A program made the position numbers and the translations under genes. From Schleiferilactobacillus harbinensis DSM 16991 (lineage in GTDB: Bacteria; Bacillota; Bacilli; Lactobacillales; Lactobacillaceae), in assembly GCF_000425885.1 (NCBI RefSeq), contig NZ_AUEH01000008.1, positions 1 through 64,000 on the forward strand: a stretch of 64,000 nt of DNA, given 5' to 3'. Positions 43,449-51,638 of this stretch are shown in pieces. Under the pieces are notes generated by a model. It had not been told where the DNA came from, ran no database searches, and saw only the letters and a program-made list of their open reading frames with translations. The stretch's first letter is position 1. Each line of letters opens with the position of its first letter.

Positions 43449-44945
43449 TTACGCGATTTGTTCTGCCTTTGCCTCCGCTGCCGTCTGCTCAACCTGAGCA
43501 TCCACAGCGTCCTCTTCTGTTGCGTCAAAGAAGACATACGTCAAGGTGAAGGCGACGACGAATGCCGCCACACAGGCAATCATCGCAAAGATGATGGTGC
43601 TGGTGAAGCCCTGTTTCGGGTTGATGATCGTTAAGAAAGTCAGCAGCCCGCCCGGGCCATAAGCATACTGCCGAATTTGCAGCAAACCGAAGATCGCCCC
43701 GCCGACAGCTCCGCCAATCGAAGCGAAGATGAAGGGCTTCTTCCGCGGCAGGTTGATCCCGTAGACGCTGGGTTCAGTGATACCGAAGAGGGAAGAAACG
43801 AACGCTGACCAGCCGGTAGCTTTGGCTTTCTTAGATTTCGTCCGCAGGGTGACCGCTAACGCCGCGCCGCCTTGGGCCAATGCGGAGGGTGCACCCATAA
43901 TCGTGATAGGATCGTAGCCTAACGTCGTCAAGTTGTTGAGAGATAGAGCAACGAAGCCCCAGTGCACACCGAAGATGACGAGGAATTGAATCAAACCGCC
44001 GTAGAGCATGCCGAAAATAATAGGACTGAGATTGAACAGCCACTGGGCACCGGCCCCCAAGCCAAGGGAAATCCAGCTGGTAATTGGACCGATGACAATG
44101 AAACTCAAGGGAATGACGATCAAGAAAAGCAGAAAAGGTACGAAGAACATCCGCATATTGACGTTGATTCGTTTGTTAATGCGTTTCTCCAGTTGGGCCG
44201 CGACGTAACTGGCGACGATAACCGGAATCACGGAAGTTGCGTAGTTAACCAGCAGCACCGGAATGCCGAAGAAAGTCAAGTAAACCGGTGACGAAAACGG
44301 TGTGCCGGCAAACAGATAGTAGAGCGGCTTTTGCTGCATGATCGTGAGCAGCTGCGGGTAAATCAATGCTGCGCCAATCCCCATCCCAATAAAGGGTGTC
44401 CCGCCAAATTTCTTCATAGCTGTATAACCTAGGAACACTGGGAAGAAATAGAAGAAGCAGTCGGAGACAATGCTGAGGATCTGGAACGTGCCGGACTTTT
44501 GCGGCGCGATGTTGGTGGCTGCCAGAATGATCAGCAACCCCTTCATCATTCCGTTAGCCACCAGCAGGCCCAGCAGTGGGGTGAACACGCCGGAAATCAC
44601 ATCGATCAGGCGGCTGAACAGCCCTTCTTTTTTAGCAGGGGCAGCGGTGCTGGCGGCGGCCACAATGTCGTCAGCCGGCACTTCGCCACCGCCGACATTG
44701 CTGCCGAGCAGCGGAATCACTTCGTCATAGACATCGGCCACGTTGGGGCCGATGACGACTTGGTATTGGCCAGACTGCTGAATGACGGTGGCAACGCCAT
44801 CCAAACTCTTGATTTCGCTGGTTTTCGCTAAATCCTCGTTCTTGAGTTTAAACCGCAGTCGGGTGACGCAGTGGACCAAACTGTTGACGTTATCTTTACC
44901 GCCAATTTTATCAACGATTTCTTGGGCAAGTTTGTTGTTATCCAT
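43449..44945 (-). CDS. Beta-glucoside-type PTS enzyme IIBC
   Basis: A 498-residue membrane protein. The IIB domain (about 1-90) carries NSLVHCVTRLRF with the phosphorylated Cys. A linker leads to the IIC domain with about ten helices and the FGITEPSVYGINLPRKKPF segment of the glucose/beta-glucoside superfamily. The IIA domain that BglP proteins carry at the C-terminus is missing, so a IIA must come from another gene. The start at 44945 is spaced correctly from AAGGA, unlike 44951. It overlaps the GH95 gene by 8 bases and should import the substrate of that enzyme as a phosphosugar. Confidence 0.88.
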   Translation of the reverse strand: MDNNKLAQEIVDKIGGKDNVNSLVHCVTRLRFKLKNEDLAKTSEIKSLDGVATVIQQSGQYQVVIGPNVADVYDEVIPLLGSNVGGGEVPADDIVAAASTAAPAKKEGLFSRLIDVISGVFTPLLGLLVANGMMKGLLIILAATNIAPQKSGTFQILSIVSDCFFYFFPVFLGYTAMKKFGGTPFIGMGIGAALIYPQLLTIMQQKPLYYLFAGTPFSSPVYLTFFGIPVLLVNYATSVIPVIVASYVAAQLEKRINKRINVNMRMFFVPFLLFLIVIPLSFIVIGPITSWISLGLGAGAQWLFNLSPIIFGMLYGGLIQFLVIFGVHWGFVALSLNNLTTLGYDPITIMGAPSALAQGGAALAVTLRTKSKKAKATGWSAFVSSLFGITEPSVYGINLPRKKPFIFASIGGAVGGAIFGLLQIRQYAYGPGGLLTFLTIINPKQGFTSTIIFAMIACVAAFVVAFTLTYVFFDATEEDAVDAQVEQTAAEAKAEQIA

Positions 44946-47157
44946 GATCATGTCCTTCTTTCTCTAGCGGATTAGGCTTGTTGGGATCAAGATATTGCGG
45001 TGCCAGATGGACAGGCACCGCGGCAGGCAAATCGCCATGTATCGTGCACTCTGTCAGGTAGCCATTGGCCCAGGCAATATCCAAAATTACGCCCGCCCGC
45101 GTGCGCACACCGGTCAGATGGCCGGTCGACCAGGCAGCAGGCAGCGCCGGGAATAAAGTGATTTCTGTCGGCGTACTCTGGACGATCATTTCAGCAATGG
45201 CGTTACTGAAACCAAAGTTGCCGTCGATTTGGAACGGCGGGTGGCTGTTGAGCAGGTTATCCTGGGTCGATTGGGTGAACATCCGGTTGATCGCTTGCCA
45301 GGCAGCTTCGCCATCGCCGAGGCGGGCGAACAGGTTGATTACCCAGGCCAGACTCCAGCCGGTTTGGCCGCTGCCGTGCTTTAGCCGATAGTCGATGAAC
45401 TTGCGGGCGGCCGCTTTGAGTTCCGGCGTCGTGAATTCATCTCCCGGAAAGAGACCATATAAGGGCGAAAAGTGCCGGTGGCCCTTATCGATTTCTGGAT
45501 AATCATGGACGTATTCGCGGATTCGACCGTCCGGGCCGATCGCCGTGGGCCGAATCCGGTCTAACACTTTCTGCCAAGCAATGAGCAAGTCCGCATCTTT
45601 CCCCAGATGCCGGGCCATCCAGATCAACGCCCCATAGAACTCGCGCAACAAACTATTATCGATGGTCGTGCCATAGCTCAAACTAGCAATATAATGACCA
45701 TCCACCACGTAGTAGTTTTCTGGGGACACACTGGGTGCTGCGGCGAGATAACCATCTGGATCTTTGACTAGGAAGGCATTATAGAAAGCGGCCAGTTCTT
45801 TGAAGGCTGGGTAGATTCGCGTGAGCAGTTTTTCGTCTCGGCTGAATTGATAGTGGCGCCACAATTCATTGGCGAGCCACACGCCGCCCATGGGCCACAG
45901 TGTGCCGCTCATCGTGGTGGATTGCGGCGCACCGTCGCCGTAAATGTCTAGATTGTGGTGAATGACACTGCCGGCCAAACCATACATCGTTCTGGCCGTG
46001 TCATGGCCGCGGTCAACAGCCAGCAGAAACAGGTCCACCAGGGGCTTTTCCTGGGCGTCATAGTTCAAAGGGCCGGTCAGCCAGTAATTCATTTCTGTGT
46101 TGATATTGATCGTGTACTTGCTGCCCCAGACCGGCGTCAGATCCTGATTCCAAATTCCTTGCAGGTTAGCCGCGTGGGTCCCTGGCTCGCTGCTGGCAAT
46201 GAGCAAATATTTGCCATAGTTGAACAGCGTAACGATCAACCCCGGATCTGTTTCGGCTCCTTTCTTCAGCCGCGCCAACCGATCAGCGGTGGGCAGCTGG
46301 GCCAAGGCCGGGTCGTCAGGCAAGCTGAAGTCTGTCCGCTGATAAAGGGCCTGATAAGCCGTGATGTTCTTTGCCTTCACATCAGCGTAGGTACTTGCAG
46401 TGACCGGCACTTGCTGGGCAAAGTCAGGGTAGAAGGGGTCACTGGTGGGGACCACGGCACTGGTCACTCGGAACCAGCAGTCATGGGCTTCGGAGACGAC
46501 GATGGTATTACCGTAAACAGTCACGAAACCGCTGGGAGCAAAAACGGACAGCTTGATGCCGAAGTGGCGGCCGTGCAGACCGTCGGAGTGGCCGCTGATC
46601 AGGATGGTATGATCATCCAGCCGATTGACCCGTTCGTACCGTTCCTCTGTCCGGGTGAGGGTGAAATTCAAGGCGAGCACGTTATTGGTGGCCGTGAAGT
46701 GGCCGTATAAGGCGTGGTCTTCTAAGGCAGTAAAGGCTTCAAACGTGTGACCATCCTGGCGGCCGGTATATTCCTGGGTATACAGCGCCGTATCCAGATC
46801 GAGTGTGCGTCGGTAATTGACGGGTTTCTCAAAATAGTCCACGTAGCGGTTTCTGATCTTTAACTGGCCCAGTACCTCATAGTTGGCCTGTTTGGCTGGG
46901 GCCGGGAACATGGTCGGACCAGCCAATTCCTCCGCTTCAATGACCTTGCCTGCAAACAATAAGTCGCGGACCTTGGCCGCGTGCGCTGCCGCGTCTGGGT
47001 TGACTCGATGGTTGCGCGGGGCGCTGAATAAGCGGTCGTCGTTCAAGACAATGGTGTTTTCTCGGGTATCGCCGGAAATCATGGCCCCCAAACGACCGCT
47101 GCCCAGCGGGTAATAGCTCTCCCAATTTTTAGCTGGCGCAGGGCTCCAAATTGACAT
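44938..47157 (-). CDS. GH95-family glycosidase (alpha-L-fucosidase type)
   Basis: A 739-residue cytoplasmic enzyme. It begins PAPAKNWESYYPLGSGRLGA, the GH95 N-terminal signature. ININTEMNYW holds the two catalytic Asn residues, and DYPEIDKGHRHFSPLYGLFPG contains the acid Glu; the usual HRHxSHL here reads HRHFSPL. Family members release alpha-L-fucose or alpha-L-galactose. There is no signal peptide, so the substrate must enter first, presumably through the PTS gene it overlaps. A PTS sugar arrives phosphorylated, which is unusual for GH95. The gene is preceded by a RAT antiterminator. Confidence 0.85.
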   Translation of the reverse strand: MSIWSPAPAKNWESYYPLGSGRLGAMISGDTRENTIVLNDDRLFSAPRNHRVNPDAAAHAAKVRDLLFAGKVIEAEELAGPTMFPAPAKQANYEVLGQLKIRNRYVDYFEKPVNYRRTLDLDTALYTQEYTGRQDGHTFEAFTALEDHALYGHFTATNNVLALNFTLTRTEERYERVNRLDDHTILISGHSDGLHGRHFGIKLSVFAPSGFVTVYGNTIVVSEAHDCWFRVTSAVVPTSDPFYPDFAQQVPVTASTYADVKAKNITAYQALYQRTDFSLPDDPALAQLPTADRLARLKKGAETDPGLIVTLFNYGKYLLIASSEPGTHAANLQGIWNQDLTPVWGSKYTININTEMNYWLTGPLNYDAQEKPLVDLFLLAVDRGHDTARTMYGLAGSVIHHNLDIYGDGAPQSTTMSGTLWPMGGVWLANELWRHYQFSRDEKLLTRIYPAFKELAAFYNAFLVKDPDGYLAAAPSVSPENYYVVDGHYIASLSYGTTIDNSLLREFYGALIWMARHLGKDADLLIAWQKVLDRIRPTAIGPDGRIREYVHDYPEIDKGHRHFSPLYGLFPGDEFTTPELKAAARKFIDYRLKHGSGQTGWSLAWVINLFARLGDGEAAWQAINRMFTQSTQDNLLNSHPPFQIDGNFGFSNAIAEMIVQSTPTEITLFPALPAAWSTGHLTGVRTRAGVILDIAWANGYLTECTIHGDLPAAVPVHLAPQYLDPNKPNPLEKEGHDHG

Positions 47158-47181
47158 AATGATCGAACTCCTTTCTGAATT

Positions 47182-47260
47182 AAAAAAACTCCAAATCAGA
47201 TCCAGACATTAGACTGGATCGATTTAGAGTTTTGCCTGGCCTTGGGCCAGTAACAATCTC
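47182..47260 (-). promoter_or_regulatory. RAT antiterminator and terminator before the GH95-PTS genes
   Basis: On the minus strand the RNA GATTGTTACTGGCCCAAGGC followed by CAGGCAAAAC (47229-47258) is a BglG/LicT-type ribonucleic antiterminator. It runs into a terminator stem, ACTCTAAATCGATCCAG with CTGGATCTGATTTGGAGT, followed by TTTTTTT (ending at 47182). The two structures share the base AC-TC at their junction and are exclusive. BglG protein bound to RAT would allow transcription of the two genes. Confidence 0.9.
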
Positions 47261-48101
47261 AATGATTAGGTTGGGTGGTGAGACGCGCAATGTGAATAGT
47301 GAGATAGCCCTTCTCGGCTTCACCGATCCCCCGGCGCTTTTTTTGCTGCAAGAAAGCATCAATGGCGGTGGCGCAGGCATATGCCTCGGGGAACTTGGTG
47401 CGCACTAGCTCGGAGATATCCACGGTCGTGGTCGTGAAGTCGCGTTGTTCAATGAAGCGGCGGGCAAAAAATTGCAGGTGGATGATCAACCGGCGATAAT
47501 CATCGCTGTCGGTATCCAGCGGTTGGTCATAAAACTGTTTGATAAGGGCGAGAATCTCCGCGACCAAACTCGTCACGGCGACTGTTTCCTGCAGGGTGGT
47601 GCGGTTATTTTCACTATTCACAATATGCAGCGTGATGTAGCCGATCTCTTCATCCGGCAGGGCAATACCGTGTTTGGTGCGGATGTGGTTCACCACCCGT
47701 TTGGCAATGGCAAATTCTGGACCGTAGAACGACTGAATCTGCGGTTGTAACGGGTTAGGCAGCACCTCGCCGTTCTTCACCCGGGTAATCGCCTGATGCA
47801 AGTGATCGGTGAGGGTGAGGACGATGGTCGGGGCCGGCGGCTTGGCCAGCCCTTCTTTAATGATGGCAATACTTTCCCGGACGATTTCCGATTCTTCAGG
47901 CGGGAATGAGCGCAACAGCTCAATCAGAGTTGCCGATTCCTCCGGGTCACTGAGCACGAAGGTTTGCAAATTTTTAGCAGGCCGAATGCTTTCCCCCGGC
48001 TTACGCTGAAAGCCAATCCCAGTACCCATTAAAACGACGGCACTGCCGCCGGTATCCCGGGAGATGACGGCGTTATTATTCAGAATCTTGACGATCCGCA
48101 T
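47259..48101 (-). CDS. BglG/LicT-family transcriptional antiterminator
   Basis: A 280-residue RNA-binding protein. The N-terminal ~55 residues are the co-antiterminator domain (MRIVKILNNNAVISRD, GTGIGFQRKPGESI). Two PTS regulation domains follow, with the conserved His residues in KNGEVLPNPL/VNHIRTKHG and YITLHIVNSE, and in LIIHLQFFARR and YLTIHIARL. They are controlled by phosphorylation from HPr and the PTS permease. The start at 48101 follows GAGGAGG. It binds the RATs at 47229 and 48161, so it also controls its own mRNA. Confidence 0.9.
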   Translation of the reverse strand: MRIVKILNNNAVISRDTGGSAVVLMGTGIGFQRKPGESIRPAKNLQTFVLSDPEESATLIELLRSFPPEESEIVRESIAIIKEGLAKPPAPTIVLTLTDHLHQAITRVKNGEVLPNPLQPQIQSFYGPEFAIAKRVVNHIRTKHGIALPDEEIGYITLHIVNSENNRTTLQETVAVTSLVAEILALIKQFYDQPLDTDSDDYRRLIIHLQFFARRFIEQRDFTTTTVDISELVRTKFPEAYACATAIDAFLQQKKRRGIGEAEKGYLTIHIARLTTQPNH

Positions 48102-48141
48102 GATGTCCTCCTCTCTATTAAACAAGATAGACGGACAAAGA

Positions 48142-48192
48142 GACCCCAAATAGGCAATCGGTTTTGCCTGACTTGGGGCCAGTGACAATCCT
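48142..48192 (-). promoter_or_regulatory. RAT antiterminator and terminator before the BglG gene
   Basis: On the minus strand GGATTGTCACTGGCCCCAAG followed by TCAGGCAAAAC (48161-48191) is a second RAT. It overlaps a terminator stem in which CCCCAA and AGGCAA pair with TTGCCT and TTGGGG, followed by TCTCTTTGT. The T run is weaker than at the GH95 site. Confidence 0.85.
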
Positions 48193-48207
48193 TTGATTTA
48201 TATCTGT

Positions 48208-48244
48208 AGTGTAACACGGATAAATTGTAATGTAAACGGTAACA
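48208..48244 (-). promoter_or_regulatory. Promoter of the BglG gene with a perfect cre site
   Basis: On the minus strand TTTACA (48231-48236) and TACACT (48208-48213) are 17 bases apart. TGTAAACGGTAACA (48231-48244) fits the cre consensus TGWAANCGNTNWCA at all positions and overlaps the -35 box, so CcpA should repress this operon. Confidence 0.8.
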
Positions 48245-48317
48245 CCACTGGCCATTTGCCATTTATCAGAGTCACAAGTGACCATTTATCGTCAGATTCA
48301 GTCAATTAGTTGGAACG

Positions 48318-48722
48318 CTAGGCCAGTACGGCTACAATCTCAATTTTAATCCGGTCCGGATCCTCAAGATACAGCGCATAATGATCCGGCCCGCCGGCAA
48401 ACGAATACCGCTCGGCATAAAGTTCATGGTATGGTAAGCGGCCTAAGTCAGCATGCAACCGGTCAACGGCGTCTTGGCCGACCATATTAAATGCCAAATG
48501 GTTCAGCCCCACGTTCGTTCGGTTGTACGCCTGTTGCAGTTTCTGAGATTGGACAAAGACCAGATAAGTGCCTTCGCCGAGAATATAACTGATGCCGCTG
48601 GGCCATTGCTGATAGACGCGGTAGCCCAGATGATCCACGAGCAGCCAGTCATAAAACTGTTTGGAATTGTCCAAATTACGGACATAGACCTCCACATGAT
48701 GTAATGCACCATTAATTGCCAT
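48318..48722 (-). CDS. VOC-superfamily (glyoxalase-like) protein
   Basis: A 134-residue protein with the paired beta-alpha-beta-beta-beta modules of the glyoxalase/bleomycin resistance fold: HHVEVYVRNLDNSKQFYDWL at the N-terminus, VGLNHLAFNM in the middle, and HYALYLEDPDRIKIEIV near the end, with His and Glu metal-binding candidates at the usual places. The reaction cannot be told. The start at 48722 or 48728 is uncertain (AGGGGAG lies upstream of both). No linked genes on the same strand. Confidence 0.75.
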   Translation of the reverse strand: MAINGALHHVEVYVRNLDNSKQFYDWLLVDHLGYRVYQQWPSGISYILGEGTYLVFVQSQKLQQAYNRTNVGLNHLAFNMVGQDAVDRLHADLGRLPYHELYAERYSFAGGPDHYALYLEDPDRIKIEIVAVLA

Positions 48723-48897
48723 GAGCATCCCACTCCCCTTGACCATACGCATTGTGGTGTTGTTCTGCATACCGTATAATTTGGAAAATTATACCACAGC
48801 AACAGCTTCTGGGTAATAAATGAGATGCTGGGCGGCCTAATTTCATAGAAGATTGATAAAATGCCATCTCGCTCTTTTTAAAACATCAGCCTTAGGA

Positions 48898-48927
48898 CCG
48901 ATAACATCGGTTGGCGCATAGTATACT
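48898..48927 (+). promoter_or_regulatory. Possible operator and -10 of the MFS gene
   Basis: CCGATAACATCGG (48898-48910) has CCGAT/ATCGG inverted halves. TATACT at 48922-48927 may be the -10; no good -35 seen. Confidence 0.3.
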
Positions 48928-48962
48928 GTATAGTCAATTACTGTGTGAGGGAGAGTAGTACG

Positions 48963-50237
48963 ATGAAGAAAGATAAAACGTTTCGCCAAATGGTCACACT
49001 GCTGACTGCGAATTTCTTCGGCATGTTTGGCAGCGGCATGCTGTCGTTTGCTATCGGGCTGTACATATTACACAAAACCGGGTCGGCCTTGGGGATGGGC
49101 ATCACGTTGATGGTCGGACCGCTGGTGGCGTTAGTGCTGACGCCGTTCGTTGGCTACATGGTGGATACCCGCTCCCATCGGGCAATCATGATTGGGGCAC
49201 AGATCGGTACCAGTATCGGGCTGCTCCTCTTTGCCCTGGCCTTCATGTGGTGGCCCGCATTCTACTATCCAGAAGTAATTGGGTTACTGATCATTCTAAC
49301 GATTACCGACCGCTTCCTGAGTACGGCGCTGTCTGCCAGTCTGGTTACTTTATTTCCCACAGATGTGCTGCAGCGGGTCAATTCGTTGAATCAGTCCGTA
49401 TCGTCACTGGCTCAACTGATCAGTCCGATTATCGGCGCGGTTATCTACTCGTTTGTATCTATCGGTGCGTTTGCCTTGGTCGAAATTGTTTTCGAACTGC
49501 TGACGCTGGTGTGCATCCTGCGACTCAACTTTACCGTGGCAAAACCCGCTGCTGAATCGGCAACGGCCGAAATACCCGCCACACCGGCGGCTAAAGAATC
49601 GCTGCTGGCCAACTTCGCTGAAGGGTTGCGGTATTTGCAAGGCAATCGGCTGATCCTGCTCTCCTGTCTCTTCGGCGCGGGCATCAACTTTCTCTTCGCC
49701 GCTGTCAATGTCGGCCTGCCGTACCTGCAGGTCACAGTGCTGAAGATGCCCAATACACTATATGGAATTACGGATTCCGGTTTCGCTGTCGGCATGATCC
49801 TCGGCGGGGTCGCCTTGAGTATGATCACGCTGAAACACCACCCGTTTCTGGTCTCTCTGTGGGGGATCATGCTGCTCGGCAGTGTCCTGACCTTGCTCGG
49901 GGTCCCGGAACAAATGGCGTGGCCCATGATGGGGAACGTATTCTTCTACGGGCTGCTGAATGTCGCCAACGGCATTATCCTGGTGGTCATCAATACGCCG
50001 ATCAGCACGATGATGCAAAAATTGATCCCACAGGCCATGCAGGGCCGCGTCTTCATGCTGACTGGGACCATCTCCAGTTTGCTAATGCCGCTGGGCACAT
50101 TGGTCTTCGGTTTTCTCTTTGACCGAATGGCGGCATGGATCATTCTCTTGGGGGTGGGCTTACTGACGCTGCTGATGAGCTTCATTACCGTGGTTTATGT
50201 CCAGCGGACGGCACTGTTGGCAGAGTTTCCCGCATAA
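48963..50237 (+). CDS. MFS transporter, efflux-like
   Basis: A 424-residue membrane protein with about 12 helices. The N-terminus (FRQMVTLLTANFFGMFGSGMLSF) and the GYMVDTRSHRAIMIGAQIGT loop 2-3 are typical of the MFS group that includes macrolide-efflux-like and putative drug transporters of Firmicutes. A hydrophilic loop at about 195-220 separates the two halves. The start at 48963 follows GAGGGAGAG. It is not in an operon; the substrate is unknown. Confidence 0.75.
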   Translation: MKKDKTFRQMVTLLTANFFGMFGSGMLSFAIGLYILHKTGSALGMGITLMVGPLVALVLTPFVGYMVDTRSHRAIMIGAQIGTSIGLLLFALAFMWWPAFYYPEVIGLLIILTITDRFLSTALSASLVTLFPTDVLQRVNSLNQSVSSLAQLISPIIGAVIYSFVSIGAFALVEIVFELLTLVCILRLNFTVAKPAAESATAEIPATPAAKESLLANFAEGLRYLQGNRLILLSCLFGAGINFLFAAVNVGLPYLQVTVLKMPNTLYGITDSGFAVGMILGGVALSMITLKHHPFLVSLWGIMLLGSVLTLLGVPEQMAWPMMGNVFFYGLLNVANGIILVVINTPISTMMQKLIPQAMQGRVFMLTGTISSLLMPLGTLVFGFLFDRMAAWIILLGVGLLTLLMSFITVVYVQRTALLAEFPA

Positions 50238-50283
50238 TCCGTTGAGTGCCTCACCCATATGGCAATGATATTCGAATTTTTAC

Positions 50284-50311
50284 GCACTTGCTTCGCGGCG
50301 AGTGCTTTTTT
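50284..50311 (+). terminator. Rho-independent terminator after the MFS gene
   Basis: GCACTTGC pairs with GCGAGTGC around TTCGCG, followed by TTTTTT. The remaining gap to 50589 (351 bases in all, AT-rich) holds no gene that I can see, only the operator-promoter region at 50510. Confidence 0.75.
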
Positions 50312-50509
50312 ATATACCGCAGAATGGCGTGCACAATACTGATATGTTAGTTTGAAATTCTTGTTTTGAAATTAACAAATATGCTGTTCTAATTGTTGAG
50401 AACACTAAAAATACAAATCAAGATTAGCATAACCCCATTTATTGCCCTTTTTAAACAATAAATTAGCAGTTTAAATGACGAAATTCTAGAAATAATATGG
50501 AAAATGCTA

Positions 50510-50538
50510 TTGCAATCGGTTCCAATTCGGCATACTCT
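50510..50538 (+). promoter_or_regulatory. Operator-promoter region of the first arabinan operon
   Basis: TTGCAATCGGTTCCAA (50510-50525) is an imperfect palindrome (TTGCAA/TTCCAA halves around TCGG) of LacI-operator or cre-like type. TTGCAA could also act as -35, with TACTCT (50533-50538) 17 bases later. Which of the nearby regulators binds cannot be told. Confidence 0.45.
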
Positions 50539-50588
50539 GTAGATGCACATGTGTGAGAGAGCTAATTGAGGAATAGGAGAAAGTCGTC

Positions 50589-51581
50589 ATGGCAACTTGT
50601 GATCGCTACATTAACCCGTTAATTGTTCAACGGGCCGACCCGTTCATCTACAAACACGAAGATGGGTATTATTACTTCACCGCTTCGGTACCGGCCTATG
50701 ATCGGATCGAAATTCGGCGGGCCCGCACGCTAGAAGGTTTAGCCCATGCCGCGCCGCGTACCGTGTGGCGGAAACATGACCAAGGATCAATGAGCCAGCT
50801 GATTTGGGCGCCGGAGATCCACTACATTCAGGGGAGCTGGTACATTTACTTTGCAGCCGCTCCCAGTACCGGGCCTGGGCCAGACGGACTGTTTCAGCAC
50901 CGGATGTTCTGTATTGCCTGTGAGTCGCAAAATCCCATGGCCGGTGAAGATGCATGGGAAGAAAAGGGTCAGATTCAAACTGGAATGGATACGTTCAGTC
51001 TGGATGCCACTGTTTTTGAACACGCCAACCGCCTGTACTATGTCTGGGCCCAGAAGGATCCCCAGATCAAAGGTAATTCCAATCTCTACATCGCGGAGAT
51101 GGCTAACCCTTGGACACTGAAGACCCAGCCGGTCATGTTGTCGAAGCCGGAATTCGATTGGGAGACGCAGGGGTTCTGGGTAAACGAAGGCCCGGCCGTG
51201 ATCCGTCATCAAGAGCATCTCTTCATGACGTATTCCGCCAGTGCCACCGATGCGCATTATTGCATGGGTATGTTGAAAGCCAGCGTCGATGCGGATTTGT
51301 TAGATCCGGCCAGTTGGGCGAAATGGGATCATCCGGTTTTCCAGAGTGATATGGCGGAAAAACAGTACGGGCCTGGCCATAATTCATTCACCATTGCCGA
51401 AGACGGTCATACCGATATGCTGGTTTACCATTGCCGGGATTACACCGACATCAAGGGTGATCCGCTGTTTGACCCGAATCGGCACACGAAGATTCAACCA
51501 TTCACCTGGGATGCTGCGGGCAACCCGGATTTTGGCAAACCGGTCCCGTACAATTACAACATCACGCCCGTCGCGATGTAG
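50589..51581 (+). CDS. GH43 glycosidase, probably exo-acting alpha-L-arabinofuranosidase
   Basis: A 330-residue cytoplasmic enzyme with the five-bladed propeller of GH43. RADPFIYKHEDGYYYF holds the general base Asp near residue 18, LDATVFEHANRLYYVW the pKa-modulating Asp, and WVNEGPAVIRH the acid Glu (about residue 204). The RADPF start is typical of the group with exo-alpha-1,5-arabinofuranosidases and some xylosidases. There is no signal peptide, so it acts on imported oligosaccharides. It is the first gene of an operon with an ABC importer, and GAGG-type ribosome site AATAGGAG precedes it. Confidence 0.85.
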   Translation: MATCDRYINPLIVQRADPFIYKHEDGYYYFTASVPAYDRIEIRRARTLEGLAHAAPRTVWRKHDQGSMSQLIWAPEIHYIQGSWYIYFAAAPSTGPGPDGLFQHRMFCIACESQNPMAGEDAWEEKGQIQTGMDTFSLDATVFEHANRLYYVWAQKDPQIKGNSNLYIAEMANPWTLKTQPVMLSKPEFDWETQGFWVNEGPAVIRHQEHLFMTYSASATDAHYCMGMLKASVDADLLDPASWAKWDHPVFQSDMAEKQYGPGHNSFTIAEDGHTDMLVYHCRDYTDIKGDPLFDPNRHTKIQPFTWDAAGNPDFGKPVPYNYNITPVAM

Positions 51582-51638
51582 TCATTATTTTGTTAGTCAG
51601 CAATACAATATGATTTCACTATTTGTGGAGGAGATATC

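Noticed and set aside
45955-46710. 251-residue plus-strand frame inside GH95
   Set aside because: Antisense to the GH95 gene with clear motifs; no start signal.
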